A stretch of DNA of 64,000 bases, taken from positions 5,830,501 through 5,894,500 of the forward strand of contig NZ_CP125377.1 of assembly GCF_034008315.1 (NCBI RefSeq). Direction: 5' to 3'. The DNA comes from Pseudomonas sp. P8_241 (GTDB lineage Bacteria > Pseudomonadota > Gammaproteobacteria > Pseudomonadales > Pseudomonadaceae). Shown here one piece after another: positions 1 to 10,859 of the stretch. Under the pieces are notes generated by a model. That model saw only the letters and a list, made by a program, of their open reading frames with translations, did no database searches and was not told the DNA's origin. A program made the translations under genes and the position numbers. Each line of letters begins with the position of its first letter. Positions within the stretch are counted from its first letter, which is position 1.

Positions 1-200
1 ACCTCCCACGCGGCACGAAATCCGGCTTGCACCATGTGATCGAAGTGCTCAAGGACGTACCAGGTATCACCTTCACCCATTTCCAGCCCAAGGACGTTGT
101 GCGCCATCCATTGGTGCAGCGCATTGTCGAAGCCTACGAGCGCTTCGAAACCAAAGCGGCCGATGATGCAGCCGCCAAGGATAGCCGCCGCGATGCTTGA
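1..200 (+). CDS. ybeZ: PhoH-like ATPase, C-terminal fragment
   Basis: The window opens inside a gene; the reading frame starts at base 3 and encodes about 65 residues before TGA at 198-200. The residues [18 protein letters not shown] and [19 protein letters not shown] match the C-terminal end of the PhoH/YbeZ family, a P-loop ATPase linked to RNA metabolism whose gene normally precedes ybeY. Its stop codon overlaps the ybeY start region (ATG at 193), so the two are translationally linked. The Walker motifs lie upstream of the window. The family call rests on the tail motif and the ybeZ-ybeY-corC-lnt order. Confidence 0.85.
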   Translation, partial: LPRGTKSGLHHVIEVLKDVPGITFTHFQPKDVVRHPLVQRIVEAYERFETKAADDAAAKDSRRDA

Positions 201-687
201 GCTTGATCTGCAAATCGCCACCGACGCCGCTGCCCCTGGCGAGGCCGAGTTCCGCCAATGGTGCGAACTGGCCCTGCGCCAGCGCACTGCCGACTCGGAA
301 ATGACCATTCGTCTGGTCGACGAGGCTGAAGGTCGCGAGCTGAACCACACCTGGCGGCAGAAGGATTACGCCACCAACGTCCTATCGTTTCCGGCCGATG
401 TACCGGACGAGTTTCTCGACATCCCGTTGCTGGGCGATTTGGTGATCTGCGTCGCCGTGGTCGAGCGCGAAGCTGCCGAACAAGGCAAGGCACTCAACGC
501 CCATTGGGCGCATCTGGTGATTCACGGCTGCTTGCATCTACTTGGTTACGACCATATAGAGGACGAGGAAGCCGAAGAAATGGAAGCACTGGAACGAACG
601 TTGCTTGCTGAACTGGGCTTTCCCGATCCGTACGCGGATGACGAAACTGACGTACCCCCTACCAAAACAACAAAGGATTCAGAGTAA
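193..687 (+). CDS. ybeY: Endoribonuclease YbeY (rRNA maturation factor)
   Basis: A 164-residue protein of the UPF0054/YbeY family, a zinc-dependent endoribonuclease acting in 16S rRNA 3' maturation and 70S quality control. The signature [11 protein letters not shown] is at residues 111-121, giving the three metal-binding histidines H111, H115 and H121. The conserved NVLSFP segment is at residues 62-67. I chose ATG at 193 because the encoded N-terminus matches the family and the start overlaps the end of the phoH-like gene; a longer frame from 97 would lie inside that gene. It is followed 5 bases later by corC, forming one operon with lnt. Confidence 0.96.
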   Translation: MLELDLQIATDAAAPGEAEFRQWCELALRQRTADSEMTIRLVDEAEGRELNHTWRQKDYATNVLSFPADVPDEFLDIPLLGDLVICVAVVEREAAEQGKALNAHWAHLVIHGCLHLLGYDHIEDEEAEEMEALERTLLAELGFPDPYADDETDVPPTKTTKDSE

Positions 688-692
688 TCGCT

Positions 693-1532
693 ATGAGCGA
701 AGATCGATCGAGCAACGGGCAGAAGTCATGGCTGGGCAAGCTCACCCAGGCTTTTGCCCACGAGCCGAAAAACCGCCAGGAGCTGCTGGAGCTGCTGCGC
801 GATGCACATCAGAACAAACTGCTGGACAGCGAAGCGCTGGCCATCGTCGAAGGTGCCATCCAGGTAGCCGACCTGCAAGTTCGCGACATCATGGTCCCGC
901 GCTCGCAAATGGTCAGCATCAAGGCGACCCAGACACCCCGCGAATTCCTGCCTGCCGTGGTCGACTCGGCGCACTCGCGCTACCCGGTCATCGGCGAAAG
1001 CCATGATGACGTGATGGGCGTGTTGCTCGCCAAGGACTTGCTGCCGTTGATCCTCAAGGAGAACGGCGATAGCTTCAACATCAAGGACCTGCTGCGGCCG
1101 GCCACTTTTGTACCCGAATCCAAGCGCCTTAATGTGTTGCTGCGCGAATTCCGCGCCAACCACAATCACATGGCCATCGTCATCGACGAATACGGCGGTG
1201 TGGCAGGCCTGGTGACCATCGAAGACGTGCTGGAACAGATCGTCGGCGACATCGAAGATGAACACGACGTCGAAGAAGACAGCTACATCAAGCCACTACC
1301 CAGCGGTGACTTCCTGATCAAGGCCCTGACGCCGATCGAGAACTTCAACGAGTTCTTCGACAGCGAATTCTCCGACGACGAATTCGACACCGTCGGCGGC
1401 CTGGTGATGAGCGCATTCGGGCATCTGCCCAAGCGCAACGAAATCACGGAAATTGGCCCCTACCGCTTCCGCATCCTCAATGCCGACAGTCGTCGGATTC
1501 ACTTGCTTCGCCTGACGCCTATTGCTCGCTAA
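693..1532 (+). CDS. corC: CorC/HlyC-family CBS-domain protein
   Basis: A 279-residue soluble protein with two tandem CBS domains (about residues 60-190, with the VADLQVRDIMVPRSQM entry and VIDEYGGVAGLVTIEDVLE) followed by the small CorC_HlyC domain (about residues 205-278). The family binds adenine nucleotides and is tied to Mg2+/Co2+ efflux. It lacks the DUF21 membrane domain seen in longer relatives, as is normal for YbeX/CorC. It sits between ybeY and lnt with short gaps. The precise role is inferred from the family. Confidence 0.93.
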   Translation: MSEDRSSNGQKSWLGKLTQAFAHEPKNRQELLELLRDAHQNKLLDSEALAIVEGAIQVADLQVRDIMVPRSQMVSIKATQTPREFLPAVVDSAHSRYPVIGESHDDVMGVLLAKDLLPLILKENGDSFNIKDLLRPATFVPESKRLNVLLREFRANHNHMAIVIDEYGGVAGLVTIEDVLEQIVGDIEDEHDVEEDSYIKPLPSGDFLIKALTPIENFNEFFDSEFSDDEFDTVGGLVMSAFGHLPKRNEITEIGPYRFRILNADSRRIHLLRLTPIAR

Positions 1533-1540
1533 GGATTGAA

Positions 1541-3064
1541 ATGCGCTGGACAACCCGCCCCGGCTGGCCCGGTAACCTGCTGGCCGTGGCGGCCGGTGCA
1601 ATCACCACCCTGGCGCTGGCGCCGTTCGATATCTGGCCATTGGCATTACTGGCAGTCGGCCTGTTCTACGCCGGTCTACGTGAACTGAGCCCGCGCCAAG
1701 CGCTGGGACGCGGCTGGTGTTTCGGCTTCGGCCTGTTCGGCGCCGGCACCAGCTGGATCTACTACAGCATCCACCACTTCGGTGGTGCTTCGGTGCTGCT
1801 GGCCGGCTTCCTGATGCTGATCTTCACCGCGGCGATTGCCTGGTTCTTCGCCCTGCCCGCCTGGCTCTGGGCGCGCTGGCTGCGCCGCAATGAGGCGCCG
1901 CTAGCCGATTCGCTGGCTTTCGCGGCGTTGTGGGTAGGCCAGGAAGCGTTCCGCGGCTGGTTCCTGACCGGCTTCCCATGGCTTTACTCCGGCTACAGTC
2001 AGCTCGATGGCCCGCTAACCGGGCTCGCGCCTGTCGGCGGGATGTGGCTGATTTCCTTCACCCTGGCTCTAACGGCCGCGCTGATCTACAACGGCTTGCG
2101 GCTGGTTCGTACGGGCCGTAAAGGCTTCATTGCTGCGGGCGTGGTTCTGTTGACCGGACCATGGGTGGCCGGCATGGCGCTCAAGCATCACGCCTGGACC
2201 AGCCCTTCAGGCGCGCCACTGAGTGTCGCGGCAATCCAGGGCAATATCGAACAGAGCATGAAGTGGGATCCGGCGCAGCTCAATGCACAGCTCGCGCTGT
2301 ACCGTGACATGAGCTTGAGTTCCAAGCGTGTCGACTTGCTGATCTGGCCAGAAACGGCGGTTCCGGTGCTTAAGGAATCTGCCCAGGGCTATCTGGACAT
2401 GATGGGAAAATTCGCTGCCGAGCGAGATTCGGCGCTGATTACCGGCGTGCCGATCCGGCAAATCGTTCATCAGGAAAAGCGCTTCTTCAATGGCATCACC
2501 GTTGCCGGTGAGGGCGACGGTACTTACCTCAAACAGAAACTGGTGCCGTTTGGCGAATATGTGCCGCTGCAGGACGTACTGCGCGGGCTGATCGCCTTCT
2601 TTGACCTGCCAATGTCGGACTTTGCCCGCGGCCCGGCCGACCAGCCGCTACTGCAAGCCAAGGGCTATCAGATTGCGCCGTTCATCTGCTACGAAGTGGT
2701 GTACCCGGAGTTCGCCGCCAGCCTGGCCGCCCGCAGTGATTTGCTGCTGACCATCAGCAATGACACCTGGTTCGGCACGTCCATCGGCCCACTGCAACAC
2801 TTGCAGATGGCACAGATGCGTGGCCTTGAAGCCGGCCGCTGGATGATTCGCGCCACCAACAATGGCGTAACCGGCCTGATCAACCCCTTTGGCCAGATCA
2901 CCGAGCAGATTCCGCAGTTCGAACGCGCAATCCTGTATGGCGAAGTGGTACCGATGCACGGCCTCACACCTTATCTTCAATGGCGTTCTTGGCCGTTGAT
3001 CATTGTTTGCGTGTTGTTGTTTGGCTGGGCGCTAATGGCGAGCCGGATGGCCAAGACTGTCTGA
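1541..3064 (+). CDS. lnt: Apolipoprotein N-acyltransferase
   Basis: A 507-residue inner-membrane enzyme that adds the third acyl chain to the N-terminal cysteine of lipoproteins, needed before Lol sorting. The N-terminal ~200 residues form the hydrophobic transmembrane bundle. The C-terminal part is a nitrilase-like domain with the triad E271 (IWPETAVP), K333 (KQKLVPFGEY) and C383 (FICYEVVYPE). A final hydrophobic helix lies near residues 485-500. Length and motif spacing match the family. It starts 8 bases after corC and ends at a REP pair that separates it from the convergent ydcF-like gene. Confidence 0.97.
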   Translation: MRWTTRPGWPGNLLAVAAGAITTLALAPFDIWPLALLAVGLFYAGLRELSPRQALGRGWCFGFGLFGAGTSWIYYSIHHFGGASVLLAGFLMLIFTAAIAWFFALPAWLWARWLRRNEAPLADSLAFAALWVGQEAFRGWFLTGFPWLYSGYSQLDGPLTGLAPVGGMWLISFTLALTAALIYNGLRLVRTGRKGFIAAGVVLLTGPWVAGMALKHHAWTSPSGAPLSVAAIQGNIEQSMKWDPAQLNAQLALYRDMSLSSKRVDLLIWPETAVPVLKESAQGYLDMMGKFAAERDSALITGVPIRQIVHQEKRFFNGITVAGEGDGTYLKQKLVPFGEYVPLQDVLRGLIAFFDLPMSDFARGPADQPLLQAKGYQIAPFICYEVVYPEFAASLAARSDLLLTISNDTWFGTSIGPLQHLQMAQMRGLEAGRWMIRATNNGVTGLINPFGQITEQIPQFERAILYGEVVPMHGLTPYLQWRSWPLIIVCVLLFGWALMASRMAKTV

Positions 3065-3082
3065 AGACTTGAGGCGACGGTG

Positions 3083-3169
3083 AAAAAATCGCAGCCTCAT
3101 TTCACTCGACAGCTCCTACAGGGTGTACGCAATCCCAATGCAGGAGCTGCCGCAGGCTGCGATCTTTTG
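3083..3169. repeat. REP pair, head-to-head, one arm disrupted
   Basis: The right arm (3140-3169) is GCAGGAGCTGCCGCAGGCTG followed by CGATCTTTTG. The left arm (3083-3120) is the reverse complement but carries a different stretch in place of the GCGGCAG core. It lies between the convergent ends of lnt and the ydcF-like gene, where it could end transcription in both directions. Confidence 0.8.
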
Positions 3170-3173
3170 CTCT

Positions 3174-3935
3174 TCAGCGATAGAACAACGAGTACCCAAC
3201 CTGCCCGACCGCTTCATTCATCAACTGCCCGCTCTGCCAGATCGACTTGAACTCCGGCATCCAGCCTCCCAACGGTCGAGCATTGTCCCCGCCCAAAAAC
3301 CCAACGGGCGCGGGTATCACTTCAAATCCTGCCTTGCGAAAGCTCCAGACAGAACGAGGCATGTGTGCAGCCTGCGTCACGACCACCACGCGCTTGATCC
3401 CTTGGGGCAACAACACTTGCGCCGTGAGTTGCGCGTTTTCCCAGGTGGTACGGCTCTCGCCCTCCTGCCAGCGCACCGTCACACCAAAATCGTCACGCAG
3501 AGAATCAGCCATCAACTGCGCTTCGCTCGGTGGCGAACCGTAATGCAGTCCGCCGCTGGTCAACACCGGCAACCCGGACGCCTTGGCTAGCCGCGCCGCA
3601 TAGCGTTGGCGCTCCAGACCAATGCCTGTGGGCTGATCGGCGCCCCAGGCCAGGTCACCCCGTTCACGCCCCGAGCCCAATACCACGATAGCGTCGGCGC
3701 GCTGCCCCAAAGTTGCCCATTCGTCGCGTCTGAGCGGGGGTTCGGTTTCAAGCAGCCTGGCACTCCATTCCACCGCCACGGGCAGACTCATCAGCCAAAG
3801 CCCGCCCAAGCCCAGAGCAAAGCACACACCGGCCAGCCGCGGCCTTGAGCGGCGCAACCACCAGGCGAGCAAAAGCAGCAGCAAGAGAATGCCGGGCGGC
3901 AACAGTAGTTGTTTCATGAAATAACGAAAAGGCAT
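3174..3935 (-). CDS. YdcF family membrane protein (DUF218)
   Basis: A 253-residue protein with two hydrophobic N-terminal helices (about residues 9-28 and 36-58) and a DUF218/YdcF domain (about residues 80-240). Recognisable pieces are IVVLGSGRERG, ERQRYAARLAKASGLPVLTSGG and VVVVTQAAHMPRSVWSFRKAG. Relatives (ElyC/SanA/YdcF) are linked to envelope integrity and undecaprenyl-phosphate lipid metabolism, but no reaction is firmly assigned. AAGGAG seven bases before the ATG at 3935 supports this start over the internal Met six codons later. It is convergent with lnt. Confidence 0.88.
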   Translation of the reverse strand: MPFRYFMKQLLLPPGILLLLLLLAWWLRRSRPRLAGVCFALGLGGLWLMSLPVAVEWSARLLETEPPLRRDEWATLGQRADAIVVLGSGRERGDLAWGADQPTGIGLERQRYAARLAKASGLPVLTSGGLHYGSPPSEAQLMADSLRDDFGVTVRWQEGESRTTWENAQLTAQVLLPQGIKRVVVVTQAAHMPRSVWSFRKAGFEVIPAPVGFLGGDNARPLGGWMPEFKSIWQSGQLMNEAVGQVGYSLFYR

Positions 3936-4038
3936 CGAGCATCTCCTTGAGATGCCCGAAGCCTAAGTGGGTTGGCACAATGCGACAATAAATATGGAAG
4001 GACTATGCTTCAAAAAATCCTGGAGCATGGTTTTGTGA

Positions 4039-4359
4039 CTACTTGTATTGCAAAGACCGGACCTTTACCGCGTCTCTGCCGGGAACCTTGTCCTTTAGCC
4101 AGATGATCTTGGCCGAACGTGGTGCATCAAGTTGCTTCACTGCTTCTGACAAGCATCCATGTGTCTCACGTTCACTGCGATCCAGATACGCCTTGACCAA
4201 AGCAAACTCTGCGGGGCTCAAGCCACGCAGTTCCAGTTCCAGAGGGCGTTCGTCGCGCAGCCGACCTGCGGTTTTTGCCGCTTCCAGGGCCAGCCCCAGA
4301 CGATCGATCAGTCTTTCGTACAGCTCCGGTTTTGATGCTTTTTGCCGTGACTCAACCAT
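4039..4359 (-). CDS. Conserved small protein of unknown function
   Basis: A 106-residue charged soluble protein with no signal peptide or membrane segment. The N-terminal half is helical and rich in Glu, Arg and Leu; the C-terminal third (SAKIIWLKDKVPGRDAV) looks like a small beta segment. A GAGGTGAGGG stretch directly before the ATG is a plausible ribosome site. I do not recognise a family. The position between the ydcF-like gene and leuS, facing away from leuS, suggests a Pseudomonas-specific conserved gene rather than a shadow frame. Confidence 0.7.
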   Translation of the reverse strand: MVESRQKASKPELYERLIDRLGLALEAAKTAGRLRDERPLELELRGLSPAEFALVKAYLDRSERETHGCLSEAVKQLDAPRSAKIIWLKDKVPGRDAVKVRSLQYK

Positions 4360-4510
4360 CCCTCACCTCATTGGAAGATAAGACCTACTCCCCAGTTAGA
4401 GCTTAGCTTCCATCAACAAACCGGCTGAGTGCCGCGACCAACGGCCCTCGCAGCGGTTTTACGAGACGCGCGGCAGCAATCAGGGTTTCCCTCGGTAGAG
4501 CGCGGTCATG

Positions 4511-7246
<2,736 letters not shown>

Positions 7247-7254
7247 TTGGAGCA

Positions 7255-7276
7255 GGCGCCAGGTCAGCCTGGCGCC
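7255..7276 (+). terminator. Hairpin between leuS and lptE
   Basis: GGCGCCAGG (7255-7263) pairs perfectly with CCTGGCGCC (7268-7276) around a TCAG loop. The following bases (GAGTAAAACC) contain no T-run, so it is more likely a partial terminator or an mRNA-stabilising stem than a strong intrinsic terminator. Confidence 0.5.
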
Positions 7277-7333
7277 GAGTAAAACCTTTCGGGCCGCTCG
7301 ATCGGCCCACATGGTTTCAAGGGGAACAACAAG

Positions 7334-7939
7334 ATGATCAAACGCAATTTGCTGGTAATGGGCCTTGCGGTTCTGCTGAGCGCCTGCGGTTTCCAGCTGC
7401 GTGGTACCGGCACCAACGAACTGGCGATCAAGGAACTTGATCTGAGCGCCCGCAACGCTTACGGCGAAACCGTGACGCAACTGCGTCAGATGCTGACCAG
7501 CAGCGGCGTCAAGGTTTACACCGGCGCACCCTACAAGCTTGTGCTGACTGACGAGCAGGAAAGTCAGCGCATCCTCAGCTACGCCGGTGCCGGCCGTACG
7601 GGTGAATACCAGGTGACGACCGTACTCAACTACGACATCCGTGGCCAGGGCAACCTGCCGCTGTTAAGTGACAAGCTTGAAGTACAAAAAATCTTCCTTC
7701 ACGACGGCAACAATCTGGCGGGCTCGGACCAGGAAGCCACAACCGCCAAGACGGAAACCCGTCGTGAGCTGGTTCAACGCATGATGCTGCGCCTGTCGCA
7801 GCTGAGCCCAGCGCAACTGGATCAGCTGCAACAGACCGCCGAAGCCAAAGCCAGGGCTGATGCTGCGGCACTGGAAGCGGCGCAAAAAGCTGAAGCGCAA
7901 ACGCCGCGTCAGTCGCCAATCCAACTGCCGAAGCAGTAA
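7334..7939 (+). CDS. lptE: LPS-assembly lipoprotein LptE
   Basis: A 201-residue outer-membrane lipoprotein that plugs the LptD barrel and helps deliver lipopolysaccharide to the cell surface. The signal peptide ends in the lipobox LLSAC (Cys18), followed by the family-typical GFQLRGTG. The body matches LptE/RlpB (LTDEQESQRILSYAGAGR, EYQVTTVLNYDIRGQG). The last ~40 residues are Ala/Gln-rich and probably disordered, as in pseudomonads. It lies between leuS and holA, the conserved position in gammaproteobacteria. Confidence 0.95.
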   Translation: MIKRNLLVMGLAVLLSACGFQLRGTGTNELAIKELDLSARNAYGETVTQLRQMLTSSGVKVYTGAPYKLVLTDEQESQRILSYAGAGRTGEYQVTTVLNYDIRGQGNLPLLSDKLEVQKIFLHDGNNLAGSDQEATTAKTETRRELVQRMMLRLSQLSPAQLDQLQQTAEAKARADAAALEAAQKAEAQTPRQSPIQLPKQ

Positions 7940-7946
7940 GACTTAC

Positions 7947-7964
7947 GGGGCGCTCAAGCGCCCC
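7947..7964 (+). terminator. GC-rich hairpin between lptE and holA
   Basis: GGGGCGCT (7947-7954) pairs with AGCGCCCC (7957-7964) around a CA turn. The bases after it (GTTCGCCCTCTC) are pyrimidine-rich but not a T-run. Termination would be leaky, leaving holA partly coupled to lptE. Confidence 0.5.
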
Positions 7965-7978
7965 GTTCGCCCTCTCTT

Positions 7979-9016
7979 ATGAAACTCGCCCCCGCCCAAC
8001 TCGCCAAACACCTGCAAGGTGCCCTCGCGCCTGTCTACATCATCAGCGGCGATGATCCGTTGCTGTGCCAGGAGGCCGCGGATGCCATTCGCTTGACCGC
8101 CCGCCAGCAGGGTTTTGATGAACGCCAGGTGTTTGCCGCCGATGCCAGTTTCGACTGGGGTACATTGCTGCAGGCTGGCGCCAGCATGTCGCTGTTCGCC
8201 GAAAAGCGCCTGTTGGAATTGCGTCTGCCTTCCGGCAAACCCGGTGACAAAGGTGCAGCCGCGCTCATTGAGTATTGCTCGCGACCGGCCGAAGACACAC
8301 TGTTGTTGATCAGCCTGCCCAAGCTCGATGGCAGCGCGCAGAAGACCAAGTGGGGCAAGGCCCTGGTTGAAGGCCAGCAAACCCAGTTCGTGCAGATCTG
8401 GCCGGTGGATGTCAGCCAGTTGCCGAGCTGGATCCGCCAGCGCCTGTCCCAGGCCGGGCTTTCTGCTAACCAGGATGCCGTTGAGCTGATTGCCGCGCGG
8501 GTCGAAGGTAATCTGTTGGCCGCAGCCCAGGAAATCGAGAAGCTCAAACTGATGGCCGAGGGTGGCCAGATCACCGTTGAAACAGTGCAGGCGGCCGTGG
8601 CCGACAGTGCTCGCTTCGACGTGTTCGGTTTGACCGATGCGATCCTCAATGGCGAAGCGGCCCATGCCTTGCGAATGCTCGAAGGGTTGCGCGGTGAGGG
8701 CGTCGAGCCACCCGTGATTCTCTGGGCCCTGGCCCGCGAACTGCGCCTGCTGGCCAACATTTCGCTGCAATACAGTCAGGGCACGCCGCTGGACAAAGCC
8801 TTCAGCCAGGCCAAGCCGCCTGTCTGGGACAAACGCAAACCGTTGATGAGTAAAGCCCTGCAACGCTACTCGGCGCAACGCTGGGCGCAGTTGTTGCTGG
8901 AAGCGCAACGCATTGATGCGCAGATCAAAGGCCAGGCGGCTGGTTCGCCGTGGATGAGCTTGAGTCGGTTGACACTGTTGATGGCTGGGCAAAAATTGGC
9001 GTTGCCTGCCGAGTAA
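7979..9016 (+). CDS. holA: DNA polymerase III subunit delta
   Basis: A 345-residue clamp-loader subunit that opens the beta sliding clamp. It starts with MKLAPAQLAKHLQGALAPVY and the IISGDDPLLCQEAADAIR segment typical of HolA. The AAA+-like fold is complete and, as expected for delta, has no functional Walker A. The C-terminal collar domain includes VILWALARELRLLA. It lies 39 bases after lptE on the same strand, and a degraded REP pair follows. Confidence 0.95.
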   Translation: MKLAPAQLAKHLQGALAPVYIISGDDPLLCQEAADAIRLTARQQGFDERQVFAADASFDWGTLLQAGASMSLFAEKRLLELRLPSGKPGDKGAAALIEYCSRPAEDTLLLISLPKLDGSAQKTKWGKALVEGQQTQFVQIWPVDVSQLPSWIRQRLSQAGLSANQDAVELIAARVEGNLLAAAQEIEKLKLMAEGGQITVETVQAAVADSARFDVFGLTDAILNGEAAHALRMLEGLRGEGVEPPVILWALARELRLLANISLQYSQGTPLDKAFSQAKPPVWDKRKPLMSKALQRYSAQRWAQLLLEAQRIDAQIKGQAAGSPWMSLSRLTLLMAGQKLALPAE

Positions 9017-9019
9017 GAT

Positions 9020-9095
9020 CAAGAAATCGCAGCCTTCGGCAGTTCCTGCAGATTGAAACGCGATCCTGCGTAGGAGCTGCCGAAAGCTCGGGCCG
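9020..9095. repeat. REP pair, head-to-head, degenerate
   Basis: The left arm AAATCGCAGCCTTCGGCAG plus TTCCTGCA (about 9024-9050) and the right arm GTAGGAGCTGCCGAAAGCTCG (about 9070-9090) face each other just after holA. The right arm is decayed at its 3' end, so the stem is imperfect. Confidence 0.7.
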
Positions 9096-9216
9096 CATTC
9101 GGACCATCCTTTGATCTTTGTTCCTGCAAAGTCCCCATCGATCGCCCCTATAGACAGAACCTCAACTTCAGCCGATGATTTACCCCGCAAAAACCACACA
9201 CTTGCGAGAAATCATC

Positions 9217-9381
9217 ATGAGCAAAAAGCCATCAACGCATGGCCCCAACAAGGCCAAATCCATCATCGCCCAGCCACTGTTCCGCAGCCGTCAGGAACGT
9301 GCCGGCAAAGGCAAAGGCAGCTACCGCCGCGAAGCCTTCCAGTCTAATAGCTGGGAGGCTTCTTACTTTCTGGCCGCTTGA
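9217..9381 (+). CDS. arfA: Alternative ribosome-rescue factor A
   Basis: A 54-residue basic protein. PLFRSRQE (residues 20-27), GKGKGSYRR (30-38) and NSWEAS (44-49) match ArfA, which binds ribosomes stalled without a stop codon and recruits RF2 as a back-up to tmRNA. Start ATG 9217 (MSKKPSTHGP) is preferred over the upstream in-frame Met because it fits family length. The codons for residues 39-49 form a strong hairpin (see 9331-9362), the feature that makes arfA mRNA nonstop when tmRNA is active. The gene is easily missed because of its size. It lies between holA and a lytic transglycosylase gene. Confidence 0.92.
   Translation: MSKKPSTHGPNKAKSIIAQPLFRSRQERAGKGKGSYRREAFQSNSWEASYFLAA
9331..9370 (+). 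promoter_or_regulatory. arfA intra-ORF hairpin (nonstop-mRNA switch)
   Basis: GAAGCCTTCCAG (9331-9342) pairs with CTGGGAGGCTTC (9351-9362): 12 base pairs with one G-T wobble around an 8-base loop, followed by TTACTTTC. It lies within the coding sequence, ending 17 bases before the stop codon region. In E. coli and other bacteria such a stem causes RNase III cleavage or termination inside arfA, giving mRNA without a stop codon. Function here is inferred from that precedent. Confidence 0.8.
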
Positions 9382-9442
9382 AGCAGAACACCCCTTCTAC
9401 ATGTTAAGGTCTGTATCTGAATCGTTTTCCCTGGACCTGTGC

Positions 9443-10765
9443 ATGCCCTTTTGTATTCCCCGTCGTTGGCACCTGCGCCAATTGATTGCTGCCTCCAGCC
9501 TTGTTTTGCTTGTCGCCTGCGCGGAAAAACCGACCGCTGCCGACGCTCAACCCCTCCAGACGTCGCCCGTTGCCACCGCCCCGGCGGTTGTTCCGCCAGT
9601 GGTTCCGACCGGTGAGAACGTCGACATCCAGCCGACGCAGACCTTCGCCGAATGGCAGGCAGGTTTCCGCAAGGATGCCTTGGCCGCCGGCGTGCGCGCC
9701 GATCTGTTTGATCGCGCTTTCGCCAATGTCAGCTTCGACCCCAGCGTGATTCGTGCCGATCGCAGCCAACCGGAATTCGCAAAACCGGTGTGGGAATACC
9801 TCGACGGCGCCCTGTCGCCACTGCGCGTGCGCAAGGGCCAGACGCTGGTCACCCAATACGCCGATGTCCTGCAAAGTATCGAGCAGCGCTACGGCGTCGA
9901 TCGCCAGGCGTTGGTGGCGGTGTGGGGCATGGAGAGTAACTTCGGGCAATTCCAGGGCAGCAAATCGGTGATCAATTCGCTGGCGACTCTGGCCTATGAA
10001 GGTCGCCGCCCAGGCTTCGCCCATGCGCAATTGATCGCGGCCCTGCAGATCCTGCAACAAGGTGACATCGAGCCTGAGAAGATGCTGGGCTCCTGGGCGG
10101 GCGCGATGGGCCAGACCCAATTTATCCCGACCACCTACAACACCCACGCCGTGGACTTCGACGGCGACGGCCGCCGCGATATCTGGGGCAGTTCGGCAGA
10201 TGCCCTGGCCTCGACCGCGCATTACCTGCAAAGCTCCGGCTGGCAGAGAGGTCAGCCATGGGGCTTTGAAGTCCAGCTGCCGGGCGGTTTCGATTACGTA
10301 TTGGCCGACGGTACGATTCGCAAGACTGTCGCCGAATGGCGCCAACTGGGCGTCATGTTGCCCAACGGCGGCCAGGCCCCGGCCGGCTCCGAGCAGTTAT
10401 CCGCCGCCCTGTTGCTGCCGGCTGGCTATAGAGGCCCGGCATTCCTGGTGCTCGATAACTTCCGCGCGATTCTCAAGTACAACAACTCGTCGTCCTATGC
10501 CCTGGGGGTGAGCCTGTTGTCCGAACGCTTCAACGGCGCTGGCTTGATCAGCGGTTCGTGGCCCAAGGATGACCTGCCGCTGAGCCGTACCGAACGGATT
10601 GAACTGCAAAACCTGTTGAGTGCCCAGAACTACGACGCAGGCACCGCCGACGGCATCATTGGCGCCAACACGCGCAAGGCCATCCGCAGCGCCCAGCAGT
10701 CGTTTGGCTGGCCGGCGGATGGTTACCCGACGCACAAGTTGCTCGAAGGGTTACGCAACCGCTAA
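9443..10765 (+). CDS. Lipoprotein lytic murein transglycosylase with PG-binding domain
   Basis: A 440-residue outer-membrane-type lipoprotein with the lipobox LLVAC (Cys26). A Pro/Ala-rich linker leads to an MltB-like (SLT_2) catalytic domain at about residues 65-360, with the catalytic Glu in GMESNFG (E164) and the AGAMGQTQFIP motif. The last ~55 residues form a peptidoglycan-binding domain 1 (LQNLLSAQNYDAGTADG, RKAIRSAQQ). It cleaves glycan strands to 1,6-anhydro products. I chose ATG 9443 because it gives a proper signal peptide. It ends just before a perfect REP hairpin and is convergent with ldcA. Confidence 0.93.
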   Translation: MPFCIPRRWHLRQLIAASSLVLLVACAEKPTAADAQPLQTSPVATAPAVVPPVVPTGENVDIQPTQTFAEWQAGFRKDALAAGVRADLFDRAFANVSFDPSVIRADRSQPEFAKPVWEYLDGALSPLRVRKGQTLVTQYADVLQSIEQRYGVDRQALVAVWGMESNFGQFQGSKSVINSLATLAYEGRRPGFAHAQLIAALQILQQGDIEPEKMLGSWAGAMGQTQFIPTTYNTHAVDFDGDGRRDIWGSSADALASTAHYLQSSGWQRGQPWGFEVQLPGGFDYVLADGTIRKTVAEWRQLGVMLPNGGQAPAGSEQLSAALLLPAGYRGPAFLVLDNFRAILKYNNSSSYALGVSLLSERFNGAGLISGSWPKDDLPLSRTERIELQNLLSAQNYDAGTADGIIGANTRKAIRSAQQSFGWPADGYPTHKLLEGLRNR

Positions 10766-10769
10766 AAGC

Positions 10770-10845
10770 AAAAGATCGCAGCCTGCGGCAGCTCCTACGG
10801 GATTTGGGGTACATCCGTAGGAGCTGCCGCAGGCTGCGATCTTTT
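10770..10845. repeat. Perfect REP pair, head-to-head
   Basis: Arms 10770-10800 and 10815-10845 are perfect 31-base inverted copies around a 14-base loop. The outer ends are AAAAGATCGC and GCGATCTTTT. With A-run, GC stem and T-run on both strands it is a natural bidirectional terminator for the convergent transglycosylase and ldcA genes. Confidence 0.95.
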
Positions 10846-10859
10846 CAGATGCTCGCGAC

